Source: Desulfitobacterium dehalogenans ATCC 51507
GTDB taxonomy: Bacteria > Bacillota > Desulfitobacteriia > Desulfitobacteriales > Desulfitobacteriaceae
DNA: 64,000 nucleotides
Assembly: GCF_000243155.2 (NCBI RefSeq)
Contig: NC_018017.1
Location: forward strand, 3,782,001 to 3,846,000
Direction of reading: 5' to 3'
Shown: positions 7,824-16,158 of the stretch, piece after piece
How the letters are laid out: the number at the start of each line of letters is the position of its first letter
Numbering within the stretch: the stretch's first letter is position 1
The notes under the pieces: model-generated
Told to the model about the DNA's origin: nothing
What the model saw: the letters and a program-made list of their open reading frames with translations, nothing else
The model's database searches: none
Program-made: the position numbers and the translations under genes

Positions 7824-8750
7824 TCATAAGGTTAGGAGAGAACGGTTAGGGCCTTCAGCCTCCCCCACAATTCCAGCTATGGTATAGAGATGTTCCACCG
7901 GATCGAAGCGAAATTCCTTGAGCAAGTGAAATCCCTTGATTTCTGATGTTCTTTTAATATGAATCCGCGGCCCCGTGCAAGGGTAGAGCATCTCGCCTAC
8001 CCGGATGTGTTCATCATCAAAATAACTAATGGGCCAATCCGCATCAATCAGCTCCAACACCCGTCGCTCGACAATATCCAAATCGATGTCCGGTTTTTCG
8101 GGAAACTCCAAAACAAAGCCATGCTTAATATCGCTATGAACCTCAGGGCGCTCCAGACCCATTTCCTCAAGTATCATCGAAGTAATATCTTCAGCACTAT
8201 GGGCCATGCGTCGGTATTTAATCGATTCAAAAACAATCTCTGCTATACTGGCAGGCTCCGGACCAAAAACCGTGGGACGGGTTACAATAACCTCTTCCCC
8301 CACCCCAATAAGCACCTCTGCATTAATATCTAAAAAAGGATAGATCAAATCGAAATGCTCCACAACCACCCTTCGTCCCTTATCGAGGGCTGCCTTGACA
8401 GCCTCGGCTATTTTCCACGGCTGGGTAAAAGCCGATTCAAACCGCACATCCAAATGGTAAGTGTGACCGCGAAAATGACCGCGATCTGCATCATCCATCA
8501 AGGGGAGGGGACGTATGTTAATTCCATTGTCATCATTGGTCAATTCCAAGCCAGGAAACATACCGCGAATGAGCAAAGACTTTCCCGCCCCTGCATCACC
8601 GAGAAAACCAATCAATCGATCCTCAGGGCTTAGATACCTTTGCTGGAGATTCATCCCCAAAAATAGCAAACGCTTTTTCCCCCGCGGAGCAAAATATACT
8701 GCCTGCATTAAATGGTCATGGACAAAAAGTTTGGAAATTTTCGCCACCAC
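7824..8750 (-). CDS. P-loop nucleotide-binding protein of clostridial type, function unknown
   Basis: 308 residues. A clear Walker A motif, GDAGAGKS, lies near 51-58 (with LIGFLG before it), followed by RGHTYHLDVRFESAF and a KGRRVVVEHFDLIYPF segment that could be the Walker B strand. Proteins of this type in clostridia are, from memory, annotated as carrying an alanyl-tRNA synthetase 'second additional domain'; the C-terminal part with the CTGPRIHIKRTSEIKGFHLLKEFRF block may be that domain, but I cannot confirm it. It stands between rph and an O-methyltransferase without an obvious link. The GTG start at 8750 has a GAGGGG very close to it, so an internal start is possible. Confidence 0.6.
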   Translation of the reverse strand: MVAKISKLFVHDHLMQAVYFAPRGKKRLLFLGMNLQQRYLSPEDRLIGFLGDAGAGKSLLIRGMFPGLELTNDDNGINIRPLPLMDDADRGHFRGHTYHLDVRFESAFTQPWKIAEAVKAALDKGRRVVVEHFDLIYPFLDINAEVLIGVGEEVIVTRPTVFGPEPASIAEIVFESIKYRRMAHSAEDITSMILEEMGLERPEVHSDIKHGFVLEFPEKPDIDLDIVERRVLELIDADWPISYFDDEHIRVGEMLYPCTGPRIHIKRTSEIKGFHLLKEFRFDPVEHLYTIAGIVGEAEGPNRSLLTL

Positions 8751-8819
8751 CCCTCAAGACCAATACTTACTCTTCTATTGTAGACAGGAAGCATCTATTT
8801 GAAAAGCATAGTTTTCGCA

Positions 8820-9470
8820 TTAAGGAGATTTGCGAACGCTTACGGCGAGTCCATCCCCTAAAGGCAGAATGCTGGTTTGCAATTCCGGATTCTGGGTTAA
8901 CAGCTTTAAAAATTCCCGCAAATGGCTGACCATACGCTCATATTTCGGAGCATATTCGGAACCGGGTACCACCCAACCCCGAAACAGGACATTATCCACT
9001 ACCATAATACCCCCATTACCTAACAAGGGAGTTACCAGCTCTAAATAATCAAGGTATTCTCCTTTGGCCGCATCCACAAAAATAAAATTAAATTCGCCTT
9101 TTGGAAAATCCTTCAAAATCTTTCGTGCATCTCCCATGACCACCTGAATCTTCTCCGCTACCCCTCCACGCCTAAAATACTCCATAGCCCGAGTGGCCCG
9201 ATCCATGTTCATATCAAGGGTTACAATCTTTCCTTCTCGCCCCTCCAACCCCTTAGCCAGCCACAGGGTAGAATAGCCGATGGCTGTTCCCACTTCAAGG
9301 ATTTGGGATGCTCCGCTGACCTTAACTAGCCAGGACAAAAAATTCCCCACAGGGGGAGTTACCACCGGAATCGTCTCCTTGAGCGCCTGATCTTCCATCT
9401 CCAGGAATAATTCATCCCGCATAGGCAACAGATCACCGAGAAATTGCTCTAATTCAAAAGCATAAAACAC
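8820..9470 (-). CDS. SAM-dependent O-methyltransferase, caffeoyl-CoA OMT-like
   Basis: 216 residues, the length of bacterial TrmR/YrrM-type and catechol OMT-like proteins (family 3). SAM-binding motif I is ILEVGTAIGYSTLWLA near 56-71, motif II is VTLDMNMDRATRAMEYF, and the metal-binding region has FIFVDAAKGEYLDYLE and VVDNVLFRG. GTG start at 9470 after AAGGTG. In some Firmicutes the yrrM/trmR homologue methylates 5-hydroxyuridine in tRNA; that is a possibility here, not shown. Its neighbour is the P-loop protein. Confidence 0.85.
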   Translation of the reverse strand: MFYAFELEQFLGDLLPMRDELFLEMEDQALKETIPVVTPPVGNFLSWLVKVSGASQILEVGTAIGYSTLWLAKGLEGREGKIVTLDMNMDRATRAMEYFRRGGVAEKIQVVMGDARKILKDFPKGEFNFIFVDAAKGEYLDYLELVTPLLGNGGIMVVDNVLFRGWVVPGSEYAPKYERMVSHLREFLKLLTQNPELQTSILPLGDGLAVSVRKSP

Positions 9471-9601
9471 ATTGACACCTTCTTCATCACTGGGAGTTCG
9501 CCATACGGATACGCACTAGAAATTACTCCTCAATGGGTATCATAACCCGGATTTAGCAAAATAACAATTCACAACAAGGGACGATCTTCATAATAAAAAT
9601 A

Positions 9602-9624
9602 GGACAAGGGTCCCTCCCTTGTCC
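9602..9624 (-). terminator. Terminator after the HD/HD-GYP gene
   Basis: Perfect 9-bp stem GGACAAGGG/CCCTTGTCC with a five-base loop; on the minus strand it is followed by TATTTTTATTA. Confidence 0.85.
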
Positions 9625-9632
9625 CACTGATT

Positions 9633-10895
9633 TTAGGTTAACATCCTTCGGGCATGCTCTACAAGAACCGGATCCACTGCAGTCCCAGACCCTCGTTGGA
9701 TAATGGCGAGGGCTTCGTCTGGACTGAGTGCCTGCCGATAGGGCCGATCCTCAGTTAAGGCTGTAAACATATCCGCTATGGTCATCAAACGGGCGCCTGT
9801 GTCCAATTTGTCAGCACCAATGCCAAAGGGATACCCCTTCCCATCCAAACGTTCATGATGGTAGGCGGCCCATTGAGTCACATGATGAGGGAAGCCTGCC
9901 CCAGCCAAAAGGTGATAGGTGTGATAGGTATGGGTCCTGACGAGCTCAATCTCATGGGAATCCAGCGGACCCGGTTTATCAAGTACTTTTTTTGGTATAG
10001 CCAGCTTGCCCAAATCATGAACCATACCTGCAATCCAAATCTCTTTCAGGGCCTTTTTCTCCCATCCGAGACCTTCTGCCAGTTTTTTGGCTGTGTCGGC
10101 CACTGAGCGGGAATGACGGGCTGTGAACGAACTTTTTTGGTCAATCAAATCCGCAAAGGTTGAGGCCAGGACACGGGTATCCTGATTGCACACTTTAGGA
10201 GTTGACCAGACATCCCACTCATCAAAGAGAAGATCCAGGGAGACCTGCAGCAGATCTTGATGCTCCAGATCAAGCCAAAAAGCCTCGGTAGCTGCCACTC
10301 CCAAAAAAGCAGGGATAACTTCCGAATAAAACAGTTTTCCTTCATACTCTTTGACCCACTGAATCAACTTTTCACGTTCTTCACGGTTCAATACCTTGCG
10401 ACTTAGCTTCACGTCTACCTTATCAGCGAGAGAAATAATCTTAGAGTTAATGCTGACCTGAGAAGGTTCAGTCTTCAACACACCATAGTTTGAGTGAGGA
10501 GCCTCATGATGATGGCGGACAATTTCAGATAAAACATCCCCGTCCGGAAAACGATGGACAATCTCTGCCCCCAAAAGGGTATGTTCCCTCACCCAAAAAG
10601 GAGTACCATGAAATTTATGAAACCCTCCCACAGCGCCAATATCATGCATCAAACCCGCAATGAGAAGTTGAATCAACTCTTTGTGGGACAGCCCCAAAGC
10701 AATCCCAATCTTTAAAGAGATATATCCGACTCTTTCCCCATGCCTTAAGCCAATGGGGATATTTAACCCTTTCTCAACCTCCTCGTCAATCAAGGCAAGA
10801 TCCAATGCTTTAGAAAAATTCCACATTCTACGAATATATAATGCCTCTGATCGCACACTATCCCTCTTTCCCAGTTGAGTGCCCTTATATCTCAT
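9633..10895 (-). CDS. Tandem HD / HD-GYP domain protein (putative c-di-GMP phosphodiesterase)
   Basis: 420 residues with two phosphohydrolase modules. The N-terminal HD domain (about 45-150) has H..E, GLMHDIGAVGG and IVRHHHEAPH. The C-terminal HD-GYP domain (about 255-410) has TARHSRSVADTAK, GMVHDLGKLAIP, HTYHTYHLL and the family hallmark HHERLDGKGYP, then ADMFTALTEDRPYR. HD-GYP enzymes hydrolyse cyclic di-GMP at a di- or tri-iron site; all metal ligands and the GYP triplet are present in the C-terminal module, so activity is plausible. No membrane segment or receiver domain is seen. It follows the globin chemoreceptor by 29 bases and may be its operon partner. Confidence 0.88.
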   Translation of the reverse strand: MRYKGTQLGKRDSVRSEALYIRRMWNFSKALDLALIDEEVEKGLNIPIGLRHGERVGYISLKIGIALGLSHKELIQLLIAGLMHDIGAVGGFHKFHGTPFWVREHTLLGAEIVHRFPDGDVLSEIVRHHHEAPHSNYGVLKTEPSQVSINSKIISLADKVDVKLSRKVLNREEREKLIQWVKEYEGKLFYSEVIPAFLGVAATEAFWLDLEHQDLLQVSLDLLFDEWDVWSTPKVCNQDTRVLASTFADLIDQKSSFTARHSRSVADTAKKLAEGLGWEKKALKEIWIAGMVHDLGKLAIPKKVLDKPGPLDSHEIELVRTHTYHTYHLLAGAGFPHHVTQWAAYHHERLDGKGYPFGIGADKLDTGARLMTIADMFTALTEDRPYRQALSPDEALAIIQRGSGTAVDPVLVEHARRMLT

Positions 10896-10924
10896 TTATT
10901 GCTTAGTTTAACCTCTATTACCCC

Positions 10925-12172
10925 TTATTCCCTTAACCCCATCTGAGCCAGAGAAGTTGCTGAATTCGCCACATCTTCGGAAGCAGCCCCAATCTGACCG
11001 GCAGTCATGGTCAATGCATCGATCTGGGTGGCGATCTCACGAACTTGCTGAATACTGGATTGAATGGCGGTCATGATGTCCCCAAAACGAGCAACTACTT
11101 CCTGAGCTTCAGCAGCTGCTTCATGCATAGCCTTCGTCGTATCTTCAATTACCTTGCTCACCGCCGTAGTATTTTGCCGAGTTACAGTAATCATGCTGCT
11201 GATTTCTTTAACCGATTGCTCAGAATTATTGGCAAGCTTCTTCACTTCCTCTGCTACCACTCCAAAACCCCTGCCGGACTCTCCTGCCCGGGCTGCTTCA
11301 ATGGCTGCATTAAGGGCTAAGAGGTTGGTCTGAGAAGCAATTTCTTTAATGACATCCGTAATATTGGCGATCCGAGCTGAACTGCGGTCAAGCTCCGACA
11401 TCTTTTCTTGCATCTTTTCCGACATCCCTGCTAACCCCAAAATACGCTCGGAAATCTGTTGAATCTTTTGAGCCCCTTCCTCAGCCAAGCTATCCACTTT
11501 ACGAGAAAAGTCTGCTGCGTCTCCGGCATTTTGTGAAATCTGCTCAGTAGCCTCATGCATCTGAGCTGCCGAAGCAGCCGTCTGTTCTGAAGTGGCTGCT
11601 AGGGCCTGGCTTGCTTCACTGACCCGACGCTGCAAAAGGTCAATCTCCTCATAGGCTTTTTCCAATTCCTCTTTCTTATCAATATCCGCTATATAGGACT
11701 GGATGTAACTGGCCATAACCACTTGCTGGTCAAAGCTGAAGATACGCAGAATGGCTAGGCTTAGCCGCAAAGCTTGATCCGGCTTTTTCCGATAATGAGC
11801 AAAAATCCTTGGTAGAATCAAATCAAAAAATGTCTGATAAGAGCTTAAATAGACAAAGGGTGGCAAATTAATACGTTTATGTACATTTCCAATTCTTACC
11901 CGACTCATGATATATTCCTCATCGACGGTATCGGGAAAAATTGAAAGGAGATAGTTTCTCTGTAAGCCTCTGAGCCGTTCCACAGTAGAGAACTCATTGA
12001 TTATCCCATTGAGTTGAGGAATCTTAGTGATATGGGCATAGAATTGCTCTACGATTTGGTCCACATCCTGCTCCATAATAGGCTTAAATTCTCTCAACAA
12101 CTGCAATTGGTCCTGTTCTAATTTTAAGAGCTTTATGGACTCATTCAGGTCAAATTGATGGAGGTTAATCAT
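10925..12172 (-). CDS. hemAT: Globin-coupled chemotaxis transducer (HemAT-type)
   Basis: 415 residues, cytoplasmic, no membrane segment. Residues about 10-160 form a protoglobin sensor domain; the probable proximal haem ligand is His98 in [23 protein letters not shown], the pattern of B. subtilis HemAT. A coiled coil follows, then the MCP signalling domain with the conserved hairpin tip [20 protein letters not shown] at about 287-306. In HemAT, oxygen binding to haem alters CheA activity and steers aerotaxis. In an anaerobe it would serve oxygen avoidance. It starts with ATG 2 kb upstream of the HD-GYP end and probably co-transcribes with that gene. Confidence 0.93.
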   Translation of the reverse strand: MINLHQFDLNESIKLLKLEQDQLQLLREFKPIMEQDVDQIVEQFYAHITKIPQLNGIINEFSTVERLRGLQRNYLLSIFPDTVDEEYIMSRVRIGNVHKRINLPPFVYLSSYQTFFDLILPRIFAHYRKKPDQALRLSLAILRIFSFDQQVVMASYIQSYIADIDKKEELEKAYEEIDLLQRRVSEASQALAATSEQTAASAAQMHEATEQISQNAGDAADFSRKVDSLAEEGAQKIQQISERILGLAGMSEKMQEKMSELDRSSARIANITDVIKEIASQTNLLALNAAIEAARAGESGRGFGVVAEEVKKLANNSEQSVKEISSMITVTRQNTTAVSKVIEDTTKAMHEAAAEAQEVVARFGDIMTAIQSSIQQVREIATQIDALTMTAGQIGAASEDVANSATSLAQMGLRE

Positions 12173-12286
12173 GTATATTTCCCCTCTTCATTCAAAATTT
12201 AGTCTTATCCTATAACTTTCATGCATCTTATTTTTCGAGTGCGAACAGTTCAGCACTATGGTATATAACATTCTGTTCAAAAAACC

Positions 12287-12320
12287 AAAATCCTGCAGAA
12301 CATATAGTCTACAGGATTTT
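12287..12320 (-). terminator. Terminator after zinc-ribbon gene
   Basis: AAAATCCTG pairs with CAGGATTTT, 16-base loop. T-runs follow on both strands, so it could work in either direction, although the genes on both sides are minus-strand. Confidence 0.7.
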
Positions 12321-12386
12321 TTCTAAAAGGATTGTTATTATAATTTACCAATAACAACAAATAGCATTTAAAAAACAAAAAGCTAA

Positions 12387-12593
12387 TCAGCATGCAGCTG
12401 TTGATAGATTGGTAGGGTTATTTCCCTTACGCAAGCGTACGATGGTTCCATCACTGGTGATTCTATATACCGTTATATGTCCTTCAGTCTCAATAGTCCA
12501 CTCATGGCAACATTCACCACAAAAAAATCTTCCCCGATTTATTTTACCAATCTCTCTCGAATTACACATTGGGCAGACATTCAAACCAGCCAT
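12387..12593 (-). CDS. Small zinc-ribbon protein
   Basis: 68 residues. Four cysteines form two knuckles, CPMC (7-10) and CGEC (25-28, followed by another Cys), the layout of a zinc ribbon. After it comes a short beta-rich tail WTIETEGHITVYRITSDGTIVRL. This resembles small stand-alone ribbons found in Firmicutes, some of which bind nucleic acid or RNA polymerase; the role is not known. A GAGATGGCTGG context puts the ATG at 12593 a few bases after AGGAGA. It is a single gene with its own terminator. Confidence 0.65.
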   Translation of the reverse strand: MAGLNVCPMCNSREIGKINRGRFFCGECCHEWTIETEGHITVYRITSDGTIVRLRKGNNPTNLSTAAC

Positions 12594-12731
12594 CTCCTCT
12601 CATTCCGGCCCCTTCTAAGCCTGATTTGCCCAGAATCCAATCATTAGTAAAAGTATAGCAAACATTTCTTAACTTCTTCTTAAGAAAGTGTGAAGTTTTC
12701 GTGAACAAATTAGAGTATTTGGTCGAATTCT

Positions 12732-13538
12732 TTAAGATTTGTAGGGAAACCTCACGAAGAATGCGGTTCCATTTTCGCCTGTTTGAACATCAATACTTCC
12801 CCGATGCTTAGCCACAATATGCAGACACACAGAAAGGCCAAGTCCTGTCCCATTGTCCTTCGTCGTTAAAAAAGGAGTCCCCAATTTCTCTAGAATATAG
12901 GGCGGTATTCCTTCCCCTTGATCCTGAACAGCCAAAACAACCTGCTTATCCGCGTAAAAGGTGCGAATCGTGAGTACTCCTCCCACAGCCATAGCTTCCA
13001 AGCCATTACGCACCAAGTTCATAACCATTTGTCGAATTTCCTTCTCATTGAGTTCAAGATCAGGAATCTCTTCCAACTCTATTAAAATTCGTTTACCCAG
13101 TTCACTGGCGTAAGCCCGCAGCAAGGGCAGAATGGATCGAATGATATCATTCAGGTTACAATGGGCTGGATCGCCTCCGCCCAACCGCCCAAAGGCCAGG
13201 AACTCATTCATCATTGAATCCACCCGGTCCACCTCAGAAATCATCATATCAAGATATTCCGTATAGCGGAATAGTTCATTTTTCCCCCTTAGAATCTGCA
13301 AAAAACCTTTAACTACGCTTATGGGGTTACGTATCTCATGACCTAAGCTGGCCGCCAGCTGACCCACTATATGCAGTTCTTCCATTCTTTTCATCGTTTC
13401 ACTGATAAACTTTTGTTCAGTATTATCCTGGGTCACCATAATGATACTCTCGGCATCTTTACTCCAATTTAGCCCTCGACTGTCTTCGACATGGATTACC
13501 CCACTATCCACATGATCAAGATTTTTTTGGCACAACAT
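12732..13538 (-). CDS. Sensor histidine kinase (PAS-less, cytoplasmic)
   Basis: 268 residues from the ATG at 13538, chosen because AAAGAGGTG lies seven bases upstream; the frame is open to 13622 but without a comparable site. A short N-terminal region (about 1-55) precedes a HisKA domain with the phospho-acceptor in ASLGHEIRNPISVVKGFLQ, and an HATPase_c domain with the N box MNLVRNGLEAM, G1 VQDQGEGIP, F box and G2 GTGLGLSVC. This is the layout of KinA/KinB-like sporulation kinases or NtrB-type kinases. No response regulator is adjacent and no membrane span is visible, so it is an orphan kinase. Its function cannot be inferred further. Confidence 0.88.
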   Translation of the reverse strand: MLCQKNLDHVDSGVIHVEDSRGLNWSKDAESIIMVTQDNTEQKFISETMKRMEELHIVGQLAASLGHEIRNPISVVKGFLQILRGKNELFRYTEYLDMMISEVDRVDSMMNEFLAFGRLGGGDPAHCNLNDIIRSILPLLRAYASELGKRILIELEEIPDLELNEKEIRQMVMNLVRNGLEAMAVGGVLTIRTFYADKQVVLAVQDQGEGIPPYILEKLGTPFLTTKDNGTGLGLSVCLHIVAKHRGSIDVQTGENGTAFFVRFPYKS

Positions 13539-13647
13539 AAACACACCTCTTTTTAATAATGCCTTTTTCATCAGTTGAGGAATTAAAATTTCCACAACTG
13601 GTGTATATCTATGGCAGATCATCTGGATTTATGACTTTATTATGAAG

Positions 13648-13686
13648 AAAAATAGCACTTCGGCAGAAATCCGAGGCGCTATTTTT
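13648..13686. terminator. Terminator-like hairpin between two divergent genes
   Basis: AAAAATAGC pairs with GCTATTTTT; inside, a CTTCGG/CCGAGG stem surrounds a short loop. T-runs lie on both sides. It sits between the start of the minus-strand kinase and the plus-strand ferredoxin gene, where no annotated transcript ends. Confidence 0.5.
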
Positions 13687-13863
13687 ATCTATTGAATATT
13701 AAATTTTATCCACTTTATTTGATTTATGACTTTCCGCAAGGCAAACTTCTTGTCATAAGAGCCGTCAAAAAGGACAGGCAGTTTTTAAATTTTTCCTTGT
13801 AATATTGCCTGAAGTATGATAAAAAGTAAACAATGATAATATATACCTATAGGGGGTATCTGT

Positions 13864-14934
13864 ATGAAAAACAATTTCTCCCGCCGAACTTTTCTCAAGC
13901 GGGCTACCGCGGCCGGCTTACTGGGGGCATTGACAGCAACCGGGATGAGCAATCCAGCTAAAGCTGCAGAGCTTCATGGAGAAAAGCTTGGAACCTTAAT
14001 CGATCTAACCCGGTGTGATGGCTGTCCAGGCAGTTCAACCCCTCTTTGTGTGACCGCTTGTCGTCAACACAACCAAGAGCGATTCCCCGAACCTCAAAAA
14101 CCGCTTAAGTATTATTGGCCCCAAAAAAAGGTGGAGGATTGGTCTGACAAAAGAGATCTCACCACCCGCCTCACCCCCTATAATTGGACCTTCGTCGATA
14201 AAGTCAAAGTGGAGCATAACGGTATCCAACACGAGGTCCATGTGCCCAGGCGCTGCATGCATTGCGATAACCCCACCTGCATGAAACTTTGCCCCTTTAG
14301 CGCTATTTCCAAGGAAAGCACCGGGGCTGTTTCCATCGATGATGGGGTTTGCTTTGGTGGGGCAAAATGCCGTGATGTCTGCCCCTGGGGTATCCCCCAG
14401 CGCCAAGCGGGAGTGGGACTATACCTCCAGGTTGCTCCTGATTTGGCAGGGGGCGGGGTCATGTATAAATGCGATCTCTGCAGCGATCTTTTAGCCGTAG
14501 GGAAGAAACCCGCTTGCATCCAGGCCTGTCCCCGGGAAGCCTTGACCATCGGACCTCGTGAGGAGATACAAGCCCTGGCCCGCAAGAAAGCTCAAGATAT
14601 TGGCGGCTATGTGTATGGCGATCTGGAGAATGGAGGAACCTCCACCCTATACATTTCCAGCGTTCCCTTTGAAAAAATTGACCAAGCCATAAAGGCCGAT
14701 AAAAAACAAAAGGAAGACAATTCTCCTGGCCGGCCAGGCATGCCCGTCAAGGTCGATAATTATCTCGAAAGCGAAAAGGGATTATTCTACAGTGCACTCC
14801 TGGCACCTTTTGCCGGAGCAGCTGCAGCCGGTATCACTGCCTATCGTACTTTGAACGGTGATAGCGCCAAAAGCTCATCCCCAAACCCTGTCAACCCAGG
14901 AGAGGAGGAAAAACATGACCACAACAACCCGTAA
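13864..14934 (+). CDS. Tat-exported four-cluster ferredoxin subunit, formate dehydrogenase beta-like
   Basis: 356 residues. It starts with a Tat signal, SRRTFLKRATAAG (6-18), with cleavage likely after AKA near 34. Four cysteine groups follow: CDGCPGSSTPLC..C (about 51-66), CMHCDNPTCMKLCP (about 137-150), CFGGAKCRDVCP (about 163-174) and CDLCSDLL..CIQACP (about 201-222), predicting four [4Fe-4S] clusters as in FdnH/FdoH. A hydrophobic helix, FYSALLAPFAGAAAAGITAY, near 302-321 would anchor the C-terminus in the membrane, as in formate dehydrogenase beta subunits. The next gene is the matching cytochrome b. No molybdopterin catalytic subunit is adjacent, so the partner is unknown. Confidence 0.9.
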   Translation: MKNNFSRRTFLKRATAAGLLGALTATGMSNPAKAAELHGEKLGTLIDLTRCDGCPGSSTPLCVTACRQHNQERFPEPQKPLKYYWPQKKVEDWSDKRDLTTRLTPYNWTFVDKVKVEHNGIQHEVHVPRRCMHCDNPTCMKLCPFSAISKESTGAVSIDDGVCFGGAKCRDVCPWGIPQRQAGVGLYLQVAPDLAGGGVMYKCDLCSDLLAVGKKPACIQACPREALTIGPREEIQALARKKAQDIGGYVYGDLENGGTSTLYISSVPFEKIDQAIKADKKQKEDNSPGRPGMPVKVDNYLESEKGLFYSALLAPFAGAAAAGITAYRTLNGDSAKSSSPNPVNPGEEEKHDHNNP

Positions 14935-15658
14935 GTCAAAAAGAGAAACGATCTTGAGACAAAGCTTGATTAACCGCTTTGTCCACTGGACAACTGCTCT
15001 TGCAATCTTCTTGCTGATTCTGACAGGCTTTGGTCAAATGCCTCTCTATAACCGCTATAATGTCACGAAGCTTCCCGGAGCAGAATGGCTGGGTGACTAC
15101 TTCATTACCATCAGCCTTCACTACCTGGCAGCTGTTCTCCTTATCTTTGTCGTCTTTTTCCACATCGTTAATGCCTTTATTCGTAAGCAATTCGATATCT
15201 TCCCCCGCCGTGGTGATATCAAGGAATCCTACCTGATCATTAAAGCCATGTTTACCAAAGGCCAGGAACCTCCTTCCGACAAATACCTGGCCGAACAGAG
15301 ATTAGCCTACTTTTTTATTGGTTTTAATGTACTCTTGCTCATCATCACCGGCTTGATTAAGATGTATAAAAATGTTCCGGGTGTAGATCTGCCTCATTCC
15401 TTTCTTTTTTGGAATACCATGCTGCACAATATTGGCACCGTATTGCTTATCCTTGGTATAATCGGTCACCTAGCCGCCTTTATATTTAAGGAAAATCGCG
15501 CCCTCCTTCCTGGAATGTTCACAGGCTATATCGACCGCGGCTACGCGAAACACCGCCATGTCCTGTGGTATAGAAAGCTTGAAGCAGGGTCCCATGAATC
15601 AGAGGGACATCACAGCGAGGAACAGCATAGGGATGGAACCATCCATCCGGGCTGTTGA
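14915..15658 (+). CDS. Membrane cytochrome b subunit, formate dehydrogenase gamma-like
   Basis: 247 residues with four predicted membrane helices: near 22-42 (FVHWTTALAIFLLILTGF), 71-95, 135-160 and 175-200. Histidines in or near these helices (FVHW, LHYL, FFHIV, LHNI, GHL) are candidate haem b ligands, as in FdnI and B-type cytochromes of hydrogenases. The family transfers electrons from the Fe-S subunit across the membrane to quinone. The ATG at 14915 follows GGAGAGGAGG and overlaps the end of the ferredoxin gene by 20 bases, so translation is probably coupled. The C-terminal tail is rich in His, Glu and Ser. Confidence 0.9.
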   Translation: MTTTTRKSKRETILRQSLINRFVHWTTALAIFLLILTGFGQMPLYNRYNVTKLPGAEWLGDYFITISLHYLAAVLLIFVVFFHIVNAFIRKQFDIFPRRGDIKESYLIIKAMFTKGQEPPSDKYLAEQRLAYFFIGFNVLLLIITGLIKMYKNVPGVDLPHSFLFWNTMLHNIGTVLLILGIIGHLAAFIFKENRALLPGMFTGYIDRGYAKHRHVLWYRKLEAGSHESEGHHSEEQHRDGTIHPGC

Positions 15659-15761
15659 CCTGATCCCCATGCCGCGGATGACGCTGGCAAAGGATGAAGG
15701 AGCTTGTCTGGGTCGTGTAGCTTATCCCACACAGCGCCGCTTCAGCCCGAAAGGCAGCCCA
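15659..15761. other. Intergenic stretch, no gene seen
   Basis: Non-coding sequence after the cytochrome b stop. It has short self-complementary pieces (GTGT..ACAC, GGCTTCAGCC-like) and may be the 5' part of the structured element that follows. No start codon with a ribosome site was found. Confidence 0.4.
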
Positions 15762-16048
15762 AGGATTTTGCTTTAAGGCAGAGAACGGATTCTAAGCGAG
15801 CAGGTAAGCAATCTTTGCGAAAAGACTGCAGCGGAGTCGGGTTGGAAACAGGACGTTTCCAACCGCCCATTGAGCAGGAGCGATTTGGGCACGAAAGCCG
15901 GATGAGGGTTTCGCCCAAGCCGCCATGCCATAGAAAGCTGCTTAGCGGCGCAGGTGGACTCGACGCAGCGGAGGTCTTGAGCGATTAGATTGCTCCGCGC
16001 AGCTTATGGAGTGAACGCCGAAAGCAAAATCCTGGAGAATCTCTCCAG
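15762..16048. ncRNA. Candidate structured RNA or small non-coding repeat element
   Basis: Between convergent genes lies a GC-rich stretch with no convincing gene but nested inverted repeats. AGGATTTTGCTTT at 15762-15774 pairs perfectly with AAAGCAAAATCCT at 16021-16033 (13 bp). Inside are a perfect 10-bp hairpin, GGTTGGAAAC/GTTTCCAACC with loop AGGAC (15840-15864); TTGGGC-ac-GAAA paired with TTTC-GCCCAA round a 12-base loop (15885-15918); and GCGGAG/CTCCGC enclosing GAGC/GCTC (about 15968-15997). Just outside is CTGGAGA/TCTCCAG (16032-16048). The architecture suggests a folded RNA of about 270 nt closed by a long-range stem, or a MITE-like element with terminal inverted repeats. The strand is undecided and I know no matching family. 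Confidence 0.5.
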
Positions 16049-16101
16049 ATAGCCGGCAATGCTCTCTTTTCGACTCCAATAATGCTGAAAAAAATTAAGT
16101 G

Positions 16102-16132
16102 GAATGCCCCAGGAGCAAATCCTGGGGCATTC
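16102..16132 (-). terminator. Terminator of the glutamate-mutase/fumarase operon
   Basis: Perfect 13-bp stem GAATGCCCCAGGA/TCCTGGGGCATTC with a five-base loop. Read on the minus strand it is followed by CACTTAATTTTTTTC. It lies 27 bases after the fumarase beta stop. Confidence 0.92.
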
Positions 16133-16158
16133 ATATTTCCCACTTATTCAAACTCAAC

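Noticed and set aside
9471-9601. Small gene between methyltransferase and HD-GYP terminator
   Set aside because: No start with ribosome site; looks like plain spacer.
15704-15988. Open frame of 94 codons over the structured segment
   Set aside because: No ribosome site, Arg/Gly/Ser-rich composition without domain, and it runs through the hairpins; the stems explain the sequence better.
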